Below, in pieces: positions 1-11,500 of a stretch of DNA of 64,000 nt (the first letter of the stretch is position 1; each line of letters opens with the position of its first letter). Source of the stretch: Tissierella simiarum (lineage in GTDB: Bacteria > Bacillota > Clostridia > Tissierellales > Tissierellaceae); the NCBI RefSeq assembly GCF_018917865.1, contig NZ_JAHLPM010000002.1:186001-250000 (forward strand). Direction: 5' to 3'. Under the pieces are notes generated by a model that did not search any database, was not told where the DNA came from, and saw only the letters and a program-made list of their open reading frames with translations. The position numbers and the translations under genes are program-made.

Positions 1-1966
1 TAATTACTGGATTTTCATTGTTCTGAGTTAGTACAAATTCTACAAAGTCAATTTTCTTATCGAATAATCCATATTGATTAGAGTTTCTAATTGGGTTAGT
101 TACTGTTACAGCTTCTTTTCCAAGTCTACTTACCTTTGTTTCCTTAGGAAGTCTTATTAGGATTTTACTCCCTAGTTCATTTCTTTCTGTTCCATCTAAT
201 TCATTTCCTTTGTCATCAAGAATTTTTACATACAAGTCTTTATCCGTATTTTTATCTATTACAATATTACCAATTTCTATTTTAGGATATCTTAATACTT
301 CTTCTCCTTTATCGTTTGTATATTTGTGAATGAGGAAGTTCTTCCCATGAATAGCCACCATTCTTTCTTCTGAAATCTCATAAGAGATACCCGTAGATAC
401 TACTTGAATTTTTTCTGGAGTTATGGAAGTAATCTCTGGCTTTGTCTGGCTTAAAATATAAGTATAGCCATTTTTCCTTTCGGCTCTTTCTCTAATAACT
501 ATGGTTCCTCCACCTTTTTTATAAAAGGTAGTAGTAGTTTCTACTACTACATCCTTTATTGGATTAGTATCTCCATCCGTTATTTGACTGGTTCGTACTG
601 TAAGCCTGTCTATTTCTTTAGTAAAACTTACATCGAATTTGCCGTCTTTCGTTAAAAATACAGCTTCACCACCGATTAATACCTTTATATCTCTAGTAGC
701 TTTTTCTATATCAACTTTATTTTCTCCTGCACCAAAAGTACCTTCTCCATAAGATAACTTTAATGTCTTAGGATCTACATCTGTTACAGGAGTTTCAACC
801 TTTATTTCATTTTTAGCTGGAGTAAACTCTCCTATATTTAAACTACCAAAAAATTGTCCACTTATGGTAGTAGTAGAACCTGTATCTGGTCCTCTATTAG
901 GCTGAACATCAGTAATCTTTGATTTTAGCAATCCATCTATTACTGTAAATTTTTGTCCTAGAACCATTTCTTGAGTTACAGCTTCCATAGGGTCTTTCCC
1001 ATCCGTTACATTGGTTAGGACTACAAAATATTCTCCTACAGGAAGTTTATCTGGTACTTCTACTGTTAGTACACTATAATTTTTATTATCCTTTACTACC
1101 TTTGGTTGAAACTTTCTATTTTTTCCTTTGTTCTCTAATTTATAATTATCCGTTCCATCTATAGCTTTTAAAAAGAATACATCGTATTCTTGAAGGTCTG
1201 TAGTAGTTCCCATTAAAGGAGCTTCAAAGAATACAGTTTCTCCTGCCATCCCCCTGTTAGGACGCATTTCTAAATTGTTCACTATTATATTCTGATACAA
1301 TAGAAACTGATTTTCATATGTATAAGTAATGTTTACCTTTACATCTACATTCTTATTTTTTTCATTGAAGTCGTAGGGAGTAGTTGTTTCTTTTTTAAAC
1401 ACTATATCTTGAATCCCTAATGCTCCAGTTATTCCCGTTATTATAACTTCTTCACTGCTTCCTGAAATCAAGTTGGTTATATCTTGAGTTGCTCCACCTT
1501 GATCCAATATTACTTTTACTTCACTTCCAACGTTTTGAAAATTGGTTCCTTTTAATATTAAATCTCCAATACCTGACTCTACTTTTCTGGATACTTGAGT
1601 TAAAGTAGGCATGCTTCCTTCATTTAAAGTTATTTCTGCTGAACCTACTACCAATGTATCTCCTACTTCATCTCCTTTTAAGTCGAATTGAAGTATGGTG
1701 TCTTGGTTTATAGTTCTATTGGTAAGCTCTTTATACTGCTTGTTGGTTATAATACCTACGGAAGCATCCTTTAAGAACTTTCCTCGGATTAAAACCCTTC
1801 TCTCTGTTAATTGTCTATTCCTATCGTAAATTTTATATAAGGTTACGGAATCTATTCTAAACTCCTTTTCATCATAGGCATAAGCTTTTATTTCCCCTAT
1901 GGGTATCAAGGGTAAAATCATAGATATGACCAATATATAGGATAAAATCTTCTTTAATTTAAGCAT
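1..1966 (-). CDS. Secreted IPT/TIG and Ig-like surface protein, 3' end outside window
   Basis: An open frame runs leftward from ATG at 1966 to the window edge, about 655 codons with no stop, so the C-terminus is missing. ACGGGAGGGG lies just upstream as SD. The first 30 residues (MLKLKKILSYILVISMILPL, then a polar stretch with AYA) form a signal peptide. The body is beta-rich; a segment beginning ITDVQPNRGPDTGSTTTISG is typical of IPT/TIG domains, and another around residues 120-200 (GIGDLILKGTNFQNVGSEV) and one near 520 (ITSITPEKIQ, later AIHGKNF) look related. No enzyme motif is visible. It is divergent from the three-gene surface operon starting at 2107 and probably shares its regulation. 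An extracellular or S-layer-associated structural or adhesive role is inference. Confidence 0.85.
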   Translation of the reverse strand, partial: MLKLKKILSYILVISMILPLIPIGEIKAYAYDEKEFRIDSVTLYKIYDRNRQLTERRVLIRGKFLKDASVGIITNKQYKELTNRTINQDTILQFDLKGDEVGDTLVVGSAEITLNEGSMPTLTQVSRKVESGIGDLILKGTNFQNVGSEVKVILDQGGATQDITNLISGSSEEVIITGITGALGIQDIVFKKETTTPYDFNEKNKNVDVKVNITYTYENQFLLYQNIIVNNLEMRPNRGMAGETVFFEAPLMGTTTDLQEYDVFFLKAIDGTDNYKLENKGKNRKFQPKVVKDNKNYSVLTVEVPDKLPVGEYFVVLTNVTDGKDPMEAVTQEMVLGQKFTVIDGLLKSKITDVQPNRGPDTGSTTTISGQFFGSLNIGEFTPAKNEIKVETPVTDVDPKTLKLSYGEGTFGAGENKVDIEKATRDIKVLIGGEAVFLTKDGKFDVSFTKEIDRLTVRTSQITDGDTNPIKDVVVETTTTFYKKGGGTIVIRERAERKNGYTYILSQTKPEITSITPEKIQVVSTGISYEISEERMVAIHGKNFLIHKYTNDKGEEVLRYPKIEIGNIVIDKNTDKDLYVKILDDKGNELDGTERNELGSKILIRLPKETKVSRLGKEAVTVTNPIRNSNQYGLFDKKIDFVEFVLTQNNENPVI

Positions 1967-2004
1967 CAAACCCCTCCCGTTAAAATATTATAATCTACCT
2001 ATTT

Positions 2005-2031
2005 TTATCGGCAAAATTAGCTAAATTGTTA
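2005..2031 (-). promoter_or_regulatory. Candidate SigD-type promoter for the leftward TIG protein
   Basis: On the minus strand TAAC (2031-2028), 15 nt, then GCCGATAA (2012-2005) resembles the flagellar sigma consensus TAAA-N15-GCCGATAT. The predicted start near 1998 gives a 5' leader of about 32 nt. A SigA-like TATAAT also lies at 1992-1987, so the assignment is tentative. Confidence 0.5.
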
Positions 2032-2041
2032 AGTATATTAT

Positions 2042-2068
2042 ACAATAAAAAAAGAATTGTGCCGATAA
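2042..2068 (+). promoter_or_regulatory. Candidate SigD-type promoter for the rightward surface operon
   Basis: GCCGATAA at 2061-2068 mirrors the minus-strand copy at 2012-2005. The -35 at the same N15 spacing is poor (ACAA at 2042-2045). The predicted start near 2075 again gives a leader of about 32 nt before TTG 2107. The symmetry supports function more than the -35 does. Confidence 0.45.
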
Positions 2069-2106
2069 ATATATATAGAATCATATTATTGAAAGGAGTA
2101 GATTTT

Positions 2107-4662
2107 TTGAGAATAAAAGGAATGGCTATATTTTTGTCGATTATTATGTTTTTGTCCTTCCTTCCTCTAAATGCAGAAGGAAAGGGCTTTGTAAAAGAAG
2201 TTGATGCCCTATTTAGTAATTTAGAACTAAAAGTTAATGGAAATAGGATAAGTGGTCATAAAGAACCTTTTATATATGATCAACATCTATGGGTGTCTAT
2301 ATCAGATTTAGCTAAAGGTCTAGACTTAGGTATTAAGATTAACGGCAATGGAACTGTTTATCTAAATTCTAAGAATAAATTAAACGTTGATATAGACAAA
2401 TCTAAATTACCCGATGCCTTCCAAAAAGGATATGAAATTGAAGCGAAAGAAAGGATTATAGATATCCTTGAGGAAGAAATGAAGATTATTGAAGGGAAAA
2501 TTCCTTCTAGTAAAAGTCCTAGTTCTAATAAAAATGACAAATTAAAAAACATTAATGTAGGCTTTGGAAATACAACAGTGTATTTAGATGGTAAAAAATT
2601 AAATTTAAATGCTGAACCATTAAAATACAAAAATGAAATTTATGTACCCTTAGATAACATTGCTCCCTATTTATACATAACTCCAAGTTTAAATAATAGC
2701 AAAACTTCTATTAATATTGATGCCAATGGAATATTGATTAAGGATTCAAACTTTCCTTCATTGACTAAATTAATAGGCTTTAGAGAAGGTAGAAACTATC
2801 TCTTAAACTTACAAATAGAAGAATTGGAAAAGAGAAAATATGTAGTAGAGCAACTAAGAATTCCTTATAAAAGGATAACAGATGTTAAATCTTTAGAAAA
2901 ATACTTAAACGATAACTTTAGTGCTTGTGGAGATTTAAGAGTAGAGCTTAAAGTAACAGAACAACGGGGCAACTGGATGTATCTAGATATAAGCTTCCCT
3001 TATTCTAGTAATTCCAGCTGGTACAAGCTTCAAAGGGTAGATGTAGAAGATTGGATTTGGGATATGTATACGGCTATGGTAAACCTTTATAATGAAGATA
3101 TTTTAATTAGCGGTGCTGTTAGAAATCCATCTTATACTTATAACTCTATTTCATCCAATAAAAACTATATTACTTTTAATAGTAGAGATAAAGACATCTA
3201 TTTTGATTTCACTAATAGCAGATTGAAAAGGGATAATAGAATAAATCCAACTTATTTAGCTGAATCCTTAAATAATACTTTAAAGAAATATAGCAATACT
3301 AACTTTGCTTATGAAGTTAGCATGAATGGAGATACAGCAAACATTATAGTTCACCCAAGTTCTAATGACTTTTTGAGGTGGTCCTTATATGCTAAAATGG
3401 GATATTTAAAAAGATTAAATTCAGAAGTAAAAAGAGTTTATCCAGATTTAGTTATAGACGGTAAGATTGTCTTCCCGAATGAAAAAAATCCACCTTATTC
3501 TTTCCATATAGAAGAAAATAGGGTTAGGTCTGTAGATCTTCTTCGAGAAACAGAAGAACAACTGGAAAGATTGTATGGAAGTTTCTCCTATGGAAATTAC
3601 GATTTCAATTTGAAATACTCTATTTATGAAAAAGGATTAAAAGATTTTCACTTAATAGTAGAAGGAAATTTCTCAATAAATGATGATAAATGGATTAAAT
3701 CTGGCTCTACAGGAGAAGAACGATTAAGCAACAATGTTCACAATGCTTTAAGTTATATTATATCCTTATGGGACGTAAATGTGTTTACTGAAGTCTTCGA
3801 TAAAAATATGGTTGTTATAAAAGAATTCGATATATATCAAGAAAATGTAAGCATTGTTTATGCCAATCCATCTGATGGTGAAATAACAGAAGGAACGGAA
3901 GTACGCTTATATACTGATACTTCAGATGCTGACATTTATTACACTTTAGATGGTAGTACTCCTACTACTTCAAGTAATTTATATACTAAGCCTATTGTTA
4001 TAAATAGGGATGTAGAGATTAATGCCTTTGGTTATAAAGAAGGCCTTGGAGCTGGTCCTATATCTACTTTCAAATATAAAGTAGTTTTAGATAAGGATAT
4101 GTCCTATGGTCTAACAAATTTAGTTGTAGATAATGGAAGCTTAAGTCCATCTTTTTCAAGAAATATATATGATTATGAAGTAAATATTTCTAGCGATGTA
4201 GATAGTATTAGCCTTACTCCTTATGCTAATGATGGTAAAATTACTATTAATGGAGCAGAAGTATCTAGTGGAAGCAGTAAATCAGTTTCCCTTGATGGAG
4301 GTAGAAACAAAATATCTATTTCTGTGAAAGAAGCCAATAAAAAAGAAAGAATTTACACTATAAATGTATATAAAGGAACCGAAGGGGCTACAGACATATC
4401 CATAGTTAATCTTAAGTTTGATACTACTGTTATTGGAATATTTAAAGGAAGATTATCTAGCAACAAAGTAAAAGACTTTACAGGATATAAAGTAGAATTA
4501 CTTTCAAAGGCAGGAACTTCCCATAGTAGTACAATGGTTTCTAGTGGGGGAGAATTTGAAATAACCAACTTCCCTGTAGATATAATTAACAAAATAATTG
4601 GATATAAATATAGGATTTATGATGGCGGTGGAAAATTGATTTTAGAATCTAATTTAAATTAA
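2107..4662 (+). CDS. Secreted multi-domain surface protein (stalk, chitobiase-C-like and cadherin-like domains)
   Basis: Start chosen at TTG 2107 because GAAAGGAG lies 8 nt upstream and the next residues (LRIKGMAIFLSIIMFLSFL) make a signal peptide; an in-frame ATG at 2026 has no SD. The product is 851 residues. Residues about 35-90 and 150-205 resemble the copper-amine-oxidase N-terminal (stalk) domain. About 210-575 holds three degenerate alpha/beta repeats of unknown family. About 581-657 matches the chitobiase/beta-hexosaminidase C-terminal type (IYYTLDGSTPTTSS), and 671-757 a cadherin-like beta sandwich (LVVDNGSLSPSFS). The last 89 residues are homologous to the C-terminus of the SLH protein encoded next. 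First gene of a three-gene operon. No catalytic motif seen; a cell-surface structural or binding role is inferred. Confidence 0.85.
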   Translation: MRIKGMAIFLSIIMFLSFLPLNAEGKGFVKEVDALFSNLELKVNGNRISGHKEPFIYDQHLWVSISDLAKGLDLGIKINGNGTVYLNSKNKLNVDIDKSKLPDAFQKGYEIEAKERIIDILEEEMKIIEGKIPSSKSPSSNKNDKLKNINVGFGNTTVYLDGKKLNLNAEPLKYKNEIYVPLDNIAPYLYITPSLNNSKTSINIDANGILIKDSNFPSLTKLIGFREGRNYLLNLQIEELEKRKYVVEQLRIPYKRITDVKSLEKYLNDNFSACGDLRVELKVTEQRGNWMYLDISFPYSSNSSWYKLQRVDVEDWIWDMYTAMVNLYNEDILISGAVRNPSYTYNSISSNKNYITFNSRDKDIYFDFTNSRLKRDNRINPTYLAESLNNTLKKYSNTNFAYEVSMNGDTANIIVHPSSNDFLRWSLYAKMGYLKRLNSEVKRVYPDLVIDGKIVFPNEKNPPYSFHIEENRVRSVDLLRETEEQLERLYGSFSYGNYDFNLKYSIYEKGLKDFHLIVEGNFSINDDKWIKSGSTGEERLSNNVHNALSYIISLWDVNVFTEVFDKNMVVIKEFDIYQENVSIVYANPSDGEITEGTEVRLYTDTSDADIYYTLDGSTPTTSSNLYTKPIVINRDVEINAFGYKEGLGAGPISTFKYKVVLDKDMSYGLTNLVVDNGSLSPSFSRNIYDYEVNISSDVDSISLTPYANDGKITINGAEVSSGSSKSVSLDGGRNKISISVKEANKKERIYTINVYKGTEGATDISIVNLKFDTTVIGIFKGRLSSNKVKDFTGYKVELLSKAGTSHSSTMVSSGGEFEITNFPVDIINKIIGYKYRIYDGGGKLILESNLN

Positions 4663-4686
4663 AAGAGTTAAAGGAGTGGTGGTATC

Positions 4687-5547
4687 TTGAAAAGATTAAT
4701 CATATTTATTCTTTCTCTAACCCTACTCCTTCCCAACTTTGTATTGGCTCAGGGGGAAGGAATAAGTGATATTAAAGAGGTTATAGAAAGAGGATTTTTA
4801 GAAAAAGAAGGACTGGATAGAAAAATTAATCGGGCAGAACTTGCTACAGTATCTATTCGATTAATGGGACTTGAGAAATCCGCATTAAGCTACAAAGGAA
4901 AAATATATTATAAGGATATAGAGAAATTTCAAGGAGGATGGGCTGTTCCTTATATATCCTTAGCTAAAGAACATGGAATAATGGAAGGAGTTTCAAAGGA
5001 TAAGTTTAATCCCCAATACAACGTTTCTTATGTAGAAGTTCTTACAGTACTAATGAGAATATTAGGCTATGAAGACGGCATAGACTTTATAGATTTCCCT
5101 CAAGATTACTATAAAAAGGCTTTAGAAATAGGATTAGGAGATATGAGAATATCTCCTAATGAAAAAGTCACCAGAATGACTGTCGCTTTAACTATAGAAA
5201 AAGCCTTAAATAGTAGATTAAGAGATGAAGATTATACCCTTTTAGAAAAGTTAGATAAAGTACCTCAAAAGGAGATTATAGTCGAAGAAATAAAATTGGA
5301 TAATCTTAAATTCAATACTTCTATTGCAGGTATATTTAGTGGTGAACTAAAAGGAAGCAGCGACTTTACAGGCTATAGAGTAGCTCTTCTTTCTAAGAAA
5401 GGTAGACTTTATAAAGAAAAAATCCTTGGCAAAGATGGGAAATTTGTTATAAACGATTTTGATATAGGTCTACTACCTAAAATAGATGGCTATAAATATG
5501 AAATATATAATAGTGAAGGAAAACTGATTCTTAGTGATAATTTATAG
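4687..5547 (+). CDS. S-layer homology (SLH) domain protein
   Basis: TTG start at 4687 follows AAAGGAG at 4670-4676. The 286-residue product has a signal peptide (MKRLIIFILSLTLLLPNFVLA) and about three SLH repeats over residues 25-190, shown by ELATVSIRLMGL, YISLAKEHGIMEG and VSYVEVLTVLMRILGY. SLH domains bind pyruvylated secondary cell-wall polymer, so this protein should be held on the cell wall. Residues 202-286 form a separate beta-rich domain homologous to the C-terminus of the upstream gene product. It lies 24 nt after the upstream stop and 18 nt before the giant repeat protein, so it is the only obvious wall anchor in the operon and may dock the other two proteins (inference). Confidence 0.9.
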   Translation: MKRLIIFILSLTLLLPNFVLAQGEGISDIKEVIERGFLEKEGLDRKINRAELATVSIRLMGLEKSALSYKGKIYYKDIEKFQGGWAVPYISLAKEHGIMEGVSKDKFNPQYNVSYVEVLTVLMRILGYEDGIDFIDFPQDYYKKALEIGLGDMRISPNEKVTRMTVALTIEKALNSRLRDEDYTLLEKLDKVPQKEIIVEEIKLDNLKFNTSIAGIFSGELKGSSDFTGYRVALLSKKGRLYKEKILGKDGKFVINDFDIGLLPKIDGYKYEIYNSEGKLILSDNL

Positions 5548-5565
5548 TAAGGAGGTCTGGCAGCT

Positions 5566-8500
5566 ATGAGAAAAACAACAGCAGTTATTCTGCTTATTGT
5601 AATGGTAATGAGCAGTATAGTTTCTTTTGCAGCACCTGGAGATATTATCCATACTGGACTAAAAAAATCTTATAGAGTGAATAATGGTCAGGAACAAGAT
5701 GAGTTGTTAAAGGATATATTAGAAGGTGCAGATGTAAAAAGGTTTTATAGAGAAGTAGAAGAAGGAAAATATGTAAATATTAAAAAAGAAGAAGATAGGC
5801 ATTTAGAATACCTATCTGAAATATTAAAAAGAGAAGGTATTACTACTCCAGTAGACATAGCAAATTATATGAGAGAAAACAGTATTGAATTAGGAGTAGA
5901 TTTTGATATGATTACTAAAAACATTGCCGTAGCTTTCAATGAAATTGAAGATGAAGGAAAAGGAAACCTCGGTGATTATATAAATGTTGGAGCTATACCT
6001 TTATTGACTAGCAAGGATTATTCTACTCCTGAACCTGGTTATAAAGATGGTACTACTAAAATTTCTACTTTAAATATGCCTATAGGAGCTAGTAAATGGT
6101 ATATAAAAGTTTTAGACAAAGAAGAAGATTCTTTAAATAAAGATTTTCAATTAACCAATGGTACTCCTTATTCAAAAAATGAGGATATCGAAATAGAGTC
6201 CGGTAAATACTTAGGTCTTTATGCAACAGATAGAATGGATAAAGTTAAAGCTTATGTCAACATAAAAATTACTGATAAGATGGTTAAAAAACCTAGAGAG
6301 GAAGCTGCTAAGTTAGAAGTTGGAAAATTAGTCAAAGGCAATAACATAGCAGGGTCTGTAGTTATAGAAGGATTGGACAGTAACGATAAATGGAAAGTCG
6401 TAGTACTTAACGATTCTTTAGATAAGGTTTATAAGGATCATAATTTCACAGAAGCCATAGACTATGTATCTGGTGAAGATATTATTGTAGTAAGTGGAGA
6501 GGATATTGATTCTATAAAGGATAATTTTAAAAAATATGTTTTAGTATATTCCTTAGACAAAGACGGAAAGATATCAGGTTACAATATTTTAGAGGTAACT
6601 AAGAACAATTTATCCTTACCTCCTACTAAATTAATAGCTAATACCCATTATACGGGACCTATTGCTGGCACTGAAGATGGCACTACTAAGTTTGAAAAAC
6701 TAAACTTTGGCACCATAGAAGCCACTAAATGGCAAATACTAGTAAGCAAAAATAAAATAAATATTCCTCTAATGGATAGTAAATTTACTGGTAAAGATTA
6801 TGTGGATGGCAGCAATATTGAAACTAATCCAGGAGATTATCTACTCTTAACTAGCGTTAATGATGAAAATAAAATAAAGGGATATGCCCTATTTAAACTA
6901 GAAGAAACTCAAATAAAAGGTAAAGCTGCTCCTGAATTTAAAATTAGTCCAGAGAAAGGTAATGCTCCACAAACTACTAAGGTTAGTGATTTAGACAAAG
7001 TTGATGGAGCAAATAAATGGATGTATATAACGGGTAAAAGCTTATCAGATGCTTTATTAGACAAAGTATACCCAGGAAGCAAGGACTATATCTTAGGTGA
7101 GGATATAAAAGCTAACCCAGGAGATACCCTTCTAATATTAGCTACAGATAATGATGGAAAAGTAAAAGCCTTTGGTAAAGAAACATTAACGATAGATATG
7201 ATTAAAAATTCTCCACCAATGGTTTTAGAACTAGGAGTTCATTATTCTAATCCTAAGAAAGGTACAGATATAGGTACTACTATATTTGAAGTTCTATCTG
7301 CTACTACATCTATAAAAGATGTAGATCAGTGGATGTATGTAGTTGGAAAAGAAAACTTCCAAATACCAGAATCAAATGGTATGGTTGAAGGAGCTAAAAT
7401 CATTGAAGCAAAGAAAGATATTGTAGTTGCTGAGAAAGATGAATTTTATTCTGAAGAAGATTTCAATAAAAATTTATTATTGTTAGCTACAGTTAAGGAT
7501 GGTACAAACTATAAGATTAAAGGCTATGCTTTTATAAAGTTAAACTCTGAAAATGTAAAGATGCCTGAAGCTAAAAAACTAAAAGAAGGAGAAAATTATT
7601 CCGCCCCTATTAAAGGTTCAATGGCAAATGCAGTAAAGATAGAGAATCTAAGCCAAGTAGGTATTGAAGGATTTAATCAATGGAGATATAAGATAATAAA
7701 AGAAAATATAGATGTTGAATATAACTCTATTGTAGAAAGAAGTCTTTCCTATGGAGCTGGCAGAGATATTAGAGTTGAACCAGGAGAAAATATACTTTTA
7801 TTAGCTACAGATTCTAATTTAAAAACTAAAGGATATGCTGTAATTGAAATAAAAGAAGACCAAATAAAAAATCCTAATGCTCCTCTTTTAATGATAAACA
7901 CCAATTATACTGAACCAGTGCCCGGTAGTAAAAATGGCAGTACTAAATTTGGATTTTTAAGCTTTAGTACCAATATTACCGGGGCTACTAAGTGGATATA
8001 TAAAATTGGAGATAAAACCTTTGGTTCTATAGAATTAGATAGTAAATTCGAAGGTACTCCTTATATAAAAGATAGCGATATAGAAAATGTAAAAGTAAAT
8101 GATTATCTGATTTTACTTGCTACAGATGATAATGGACAAGTTAAAGCCTATAGAGAATTTAGGTTAACGGATAAAAATATTCGTGGCGGAGAAGTTCCTA
8201 TATTAACAGATGTAAACTATACCCTTACAACAGGAAGTAAACCTGGAACTACTAAATTTAGCAAACTAGAATTCTACGGAATCAGTGGTGCCAATAGATG
8301 GAAAATTAAAACCCTTGAAAAGGATTTAGATCCTAGCGAAAAGCCTTATTTAAACAGTATAGTTGATGACGCTTCCTTCTATACTTTAGGACAAGATATA
8401 CAAGTAAATCCAGTAAAAGATAATGATTATGGATATATTCTATTATTGGCTGTAGACGGCAGCAGCAAAACTAAAGGATACGCTGTCGTTAAGGTAACTA

Positions 8501-11500
8501 GTAATGAAGTTAAAGAACATGCCCCTGTTTTAAACCTAGATATAAATATGGGTAGCGAAATAGACACTGTTAAAATAGGTACTGCTAGTGATGGAAAGAA
8601 ATATAAAATAGTACTTCAAGATAAACCTTATGCTATACCAGCTAAAGGAGATTCTGCCACTGGAGAAGATTATGAGCTAGGCAAAAATATTACAGTAAAA
8701 GTAGGACAACATTTAACCATCTTTGAAATAGACAATAACAATAAAATTCAAGGTTATAAAACCTTTGAAATAAAATCCGACAAAATCAAACAAGGCAGTG
8801 CTAATTTTCAAGATAAGAAAATTCTTGAAGGTGGAATAGTTACTGGTGGAGAAACACTAGAAATTAAATTAGTCGATGCTGTATGGGCTGATTTAAAAGG
8901 AGATAAAACTATAAGAGATAAATTCTTTAGTGGATTTAACGCCGATAACCAACAAGGTCAATGGTCCAAAGTAATCAATAGCCTTATAGCAGATGGAAGT
9001 GGTGCTTTAACTATAAACGATAAGACTCTAACTATATCCTTCCCTGAAACTAAGGATTACGATATAGTAGAAGAACAAAAAATTACTTTAACCATTCCTC
9101 CAGAAGCAATTAAAGGTGCTATTAACCCTATTAAAGCTAGTGGAACTATTACTATTAAACCTACAGTAAAGGCTACTATATCAGGTGATGTTGTAAAGAA
9201 TACTATTAGACAAAAAGATATAATAACAGGGGGCAACACTATAGTTATAGAGTTGGCTGATGGAAATTGGGAAGGAAATATTGATAAAGATAAATTGATT
9301 TCTGGCTTCCAAGGAGGAAGTGGATGGGACAAAATAGCTAAAGCTATAAATGATAATCATGTTGTTAGAAACTCTAGTAAAAAAGTTACTATTACTCTAC
9401 CTCCTGTGAATGTAGACTTCGGTACTACTAAAGAAACGGTTAAACTTACTATACCTAAAGAATTAATAGAGAATGCAGAAGAAGATGTAATAGCTGTACC
9501 AATGTTCACTTTACATCCTGATATATTAAAGGTTGAAGGAAAAGTTGCAGATGGTAAGGATACTGTAACCATGCAAGCCCCAGATGGTAAAACCGTAAGA
9601 CCTGGTATGGACACTTGGGTAATAGAAGTGACCAATAGTAATTTAAAGGAGGATCTTACGGATAAAGATATTACTATCACAGGACTTCCAAGTGGATTGA
9701 AAACTACTGTAAAAAGGTTAGATGATAAAAAGATGGAAATTAAAGTATCAGGAACATCCTCTAATCCTATTGACAAAATAACTATTAGAATTAAAATAAA
9801 GGGAAGTGCTGTAGCAGAACAAGGTTCTATGGATTCTAATGATATAGAAGTAAAAATTGAAAAAAGTGTACCTATGGACTTAGAAAATGTTAAATATAAA
9901 ATAGAAAATAATAAGATTATATTTATCGGCATAACTGATGAAATGGAATATAGTATAAACTCTACTAATGGAGTCAATGGAACTTGGACTATTGGTGACA
10001 GTGATGTAACTATTGATAAGTTAGAGCCTGTAAGATTATTTGTAAGAGAAAAATTACAGCCTAAAGTATATAGAGAAGTAGTCAACCTAAATTATGAGAA
10101 AGCACCTGAAGGTATTGAAATTTCTTCAGTAGACTATGAAAGTACATTAGGTAAAGCAGCTGTAGGTTTGAAAAACATAGTGAATACTATGGAATATAGT
10201 ATTGACGGCGGCAACAACTGGACTCCTATATCTACATCAACTGATAAAATAACTTTAGATGATAAAGCAGATTTAAGAGTAAGGCTTAAAGCTGTAGTTG
10301 GCGAAAGTGGAAGCCTTCCATCTCAATCTACTAAAAGGTTAAATGGATTGTTCCTAGGTAATGTAGCTTTAAGTGTAGGAGAAGGAAAAATTAAAGGAAC
10401 CAACACTTCTATGGAATATAGCTTAAACTCTACTAATGGAACGGATGGTAGTTGGACTGCTGGAAAAAGTAATGAAACTTTAGTTCAATTTTCTTCAGGA
10501 ACTACAATATGGGTAAGAGAAAAAGGAAGCAGCATCAACATAAGAAAACTAGGTACAGTTGAACAAGCAGCAGAACCTACTCTAAATAGTATCAATTATA
10601 GTATAAAAGACGGAAAACTTATGGGAGTAAATAATACTTTAGAATATAGAATAGCTGAAGATAAGTGGATTAGCATAAATGGAAACGAGGTAACAGGTGT
10701 AGAATTTAAACCTGGCAAGCTAGAATTTAGAGCTAAAGGTTCTACTACTAAATTACCATCTCTACCAGTAGAAAAGGCTACTATAAAAGAACCTGCAAAT
10801 CCTCCAGAAATCAAAAGTATAGATGATAAGGATAAGAAAATTCTTTATTATGATTCAACTAATAAGGAATGGAAGAATATAGATAGTACCTTTGAATATA
10901 AAATTGGTAGCAATGGTGATTGGAAATTAGGTAATGTATTTGATAGTGATTCAGAAAAAGATAACAATATCATGGTATATGTAAGAAAAGCTGCTACTAC
11001 TACAGAATTACCTAGTAAAGAAAAAGGAGTTTCTTTTACAAAAAATTTAACTTTCGACAATGTTAGCGTTAATGTGGCTGGAGGTTATATTGAAGGAACA
11101 ACAACCAATATGGAGTATAGTATAAACTCTACTGACGGAACAGATGGAAACTGGAAGGCTGCTAGTAATGAAAAAACTAATGTAGATTTTGCACCAGGTA
11201 TGAATGTATGGATAAGAGAAAAAGGTAAGCCATCTATAAATAAACAAATACTAGCAGATCTTAAAAGAGAAGAATTACCGAAATTAGGTTCTGTTTATTA
11301 CAATATAGGTACTAAAAAAATCTCCAACCAAAGCAACCAAAACTTAGAATACAGAATTGGCGAAGATAGTTGGAAAAGACTAGATGCACAGTCTGATGCA
11401 TATGAAGTAGAATTTAAGGCTGGTAAATTGGAGTTTAGACAAAGAGCTACAGAAACTACCTTAGCTTCCCTCCCAGAAGGAAAAGCTGTAATAAAAGCCG

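Noticed and set aside
9357-10085. A 242-codon open frame on the minus strand inside the giant surface gene
   Set aside because: It mirrors the coding frame of a long repeat gene, has no SD and has a low-complexity Ser/Val/Ile composition typical of antisense shadow frames. Other long antisense frames in the window were rejected for the same reason.
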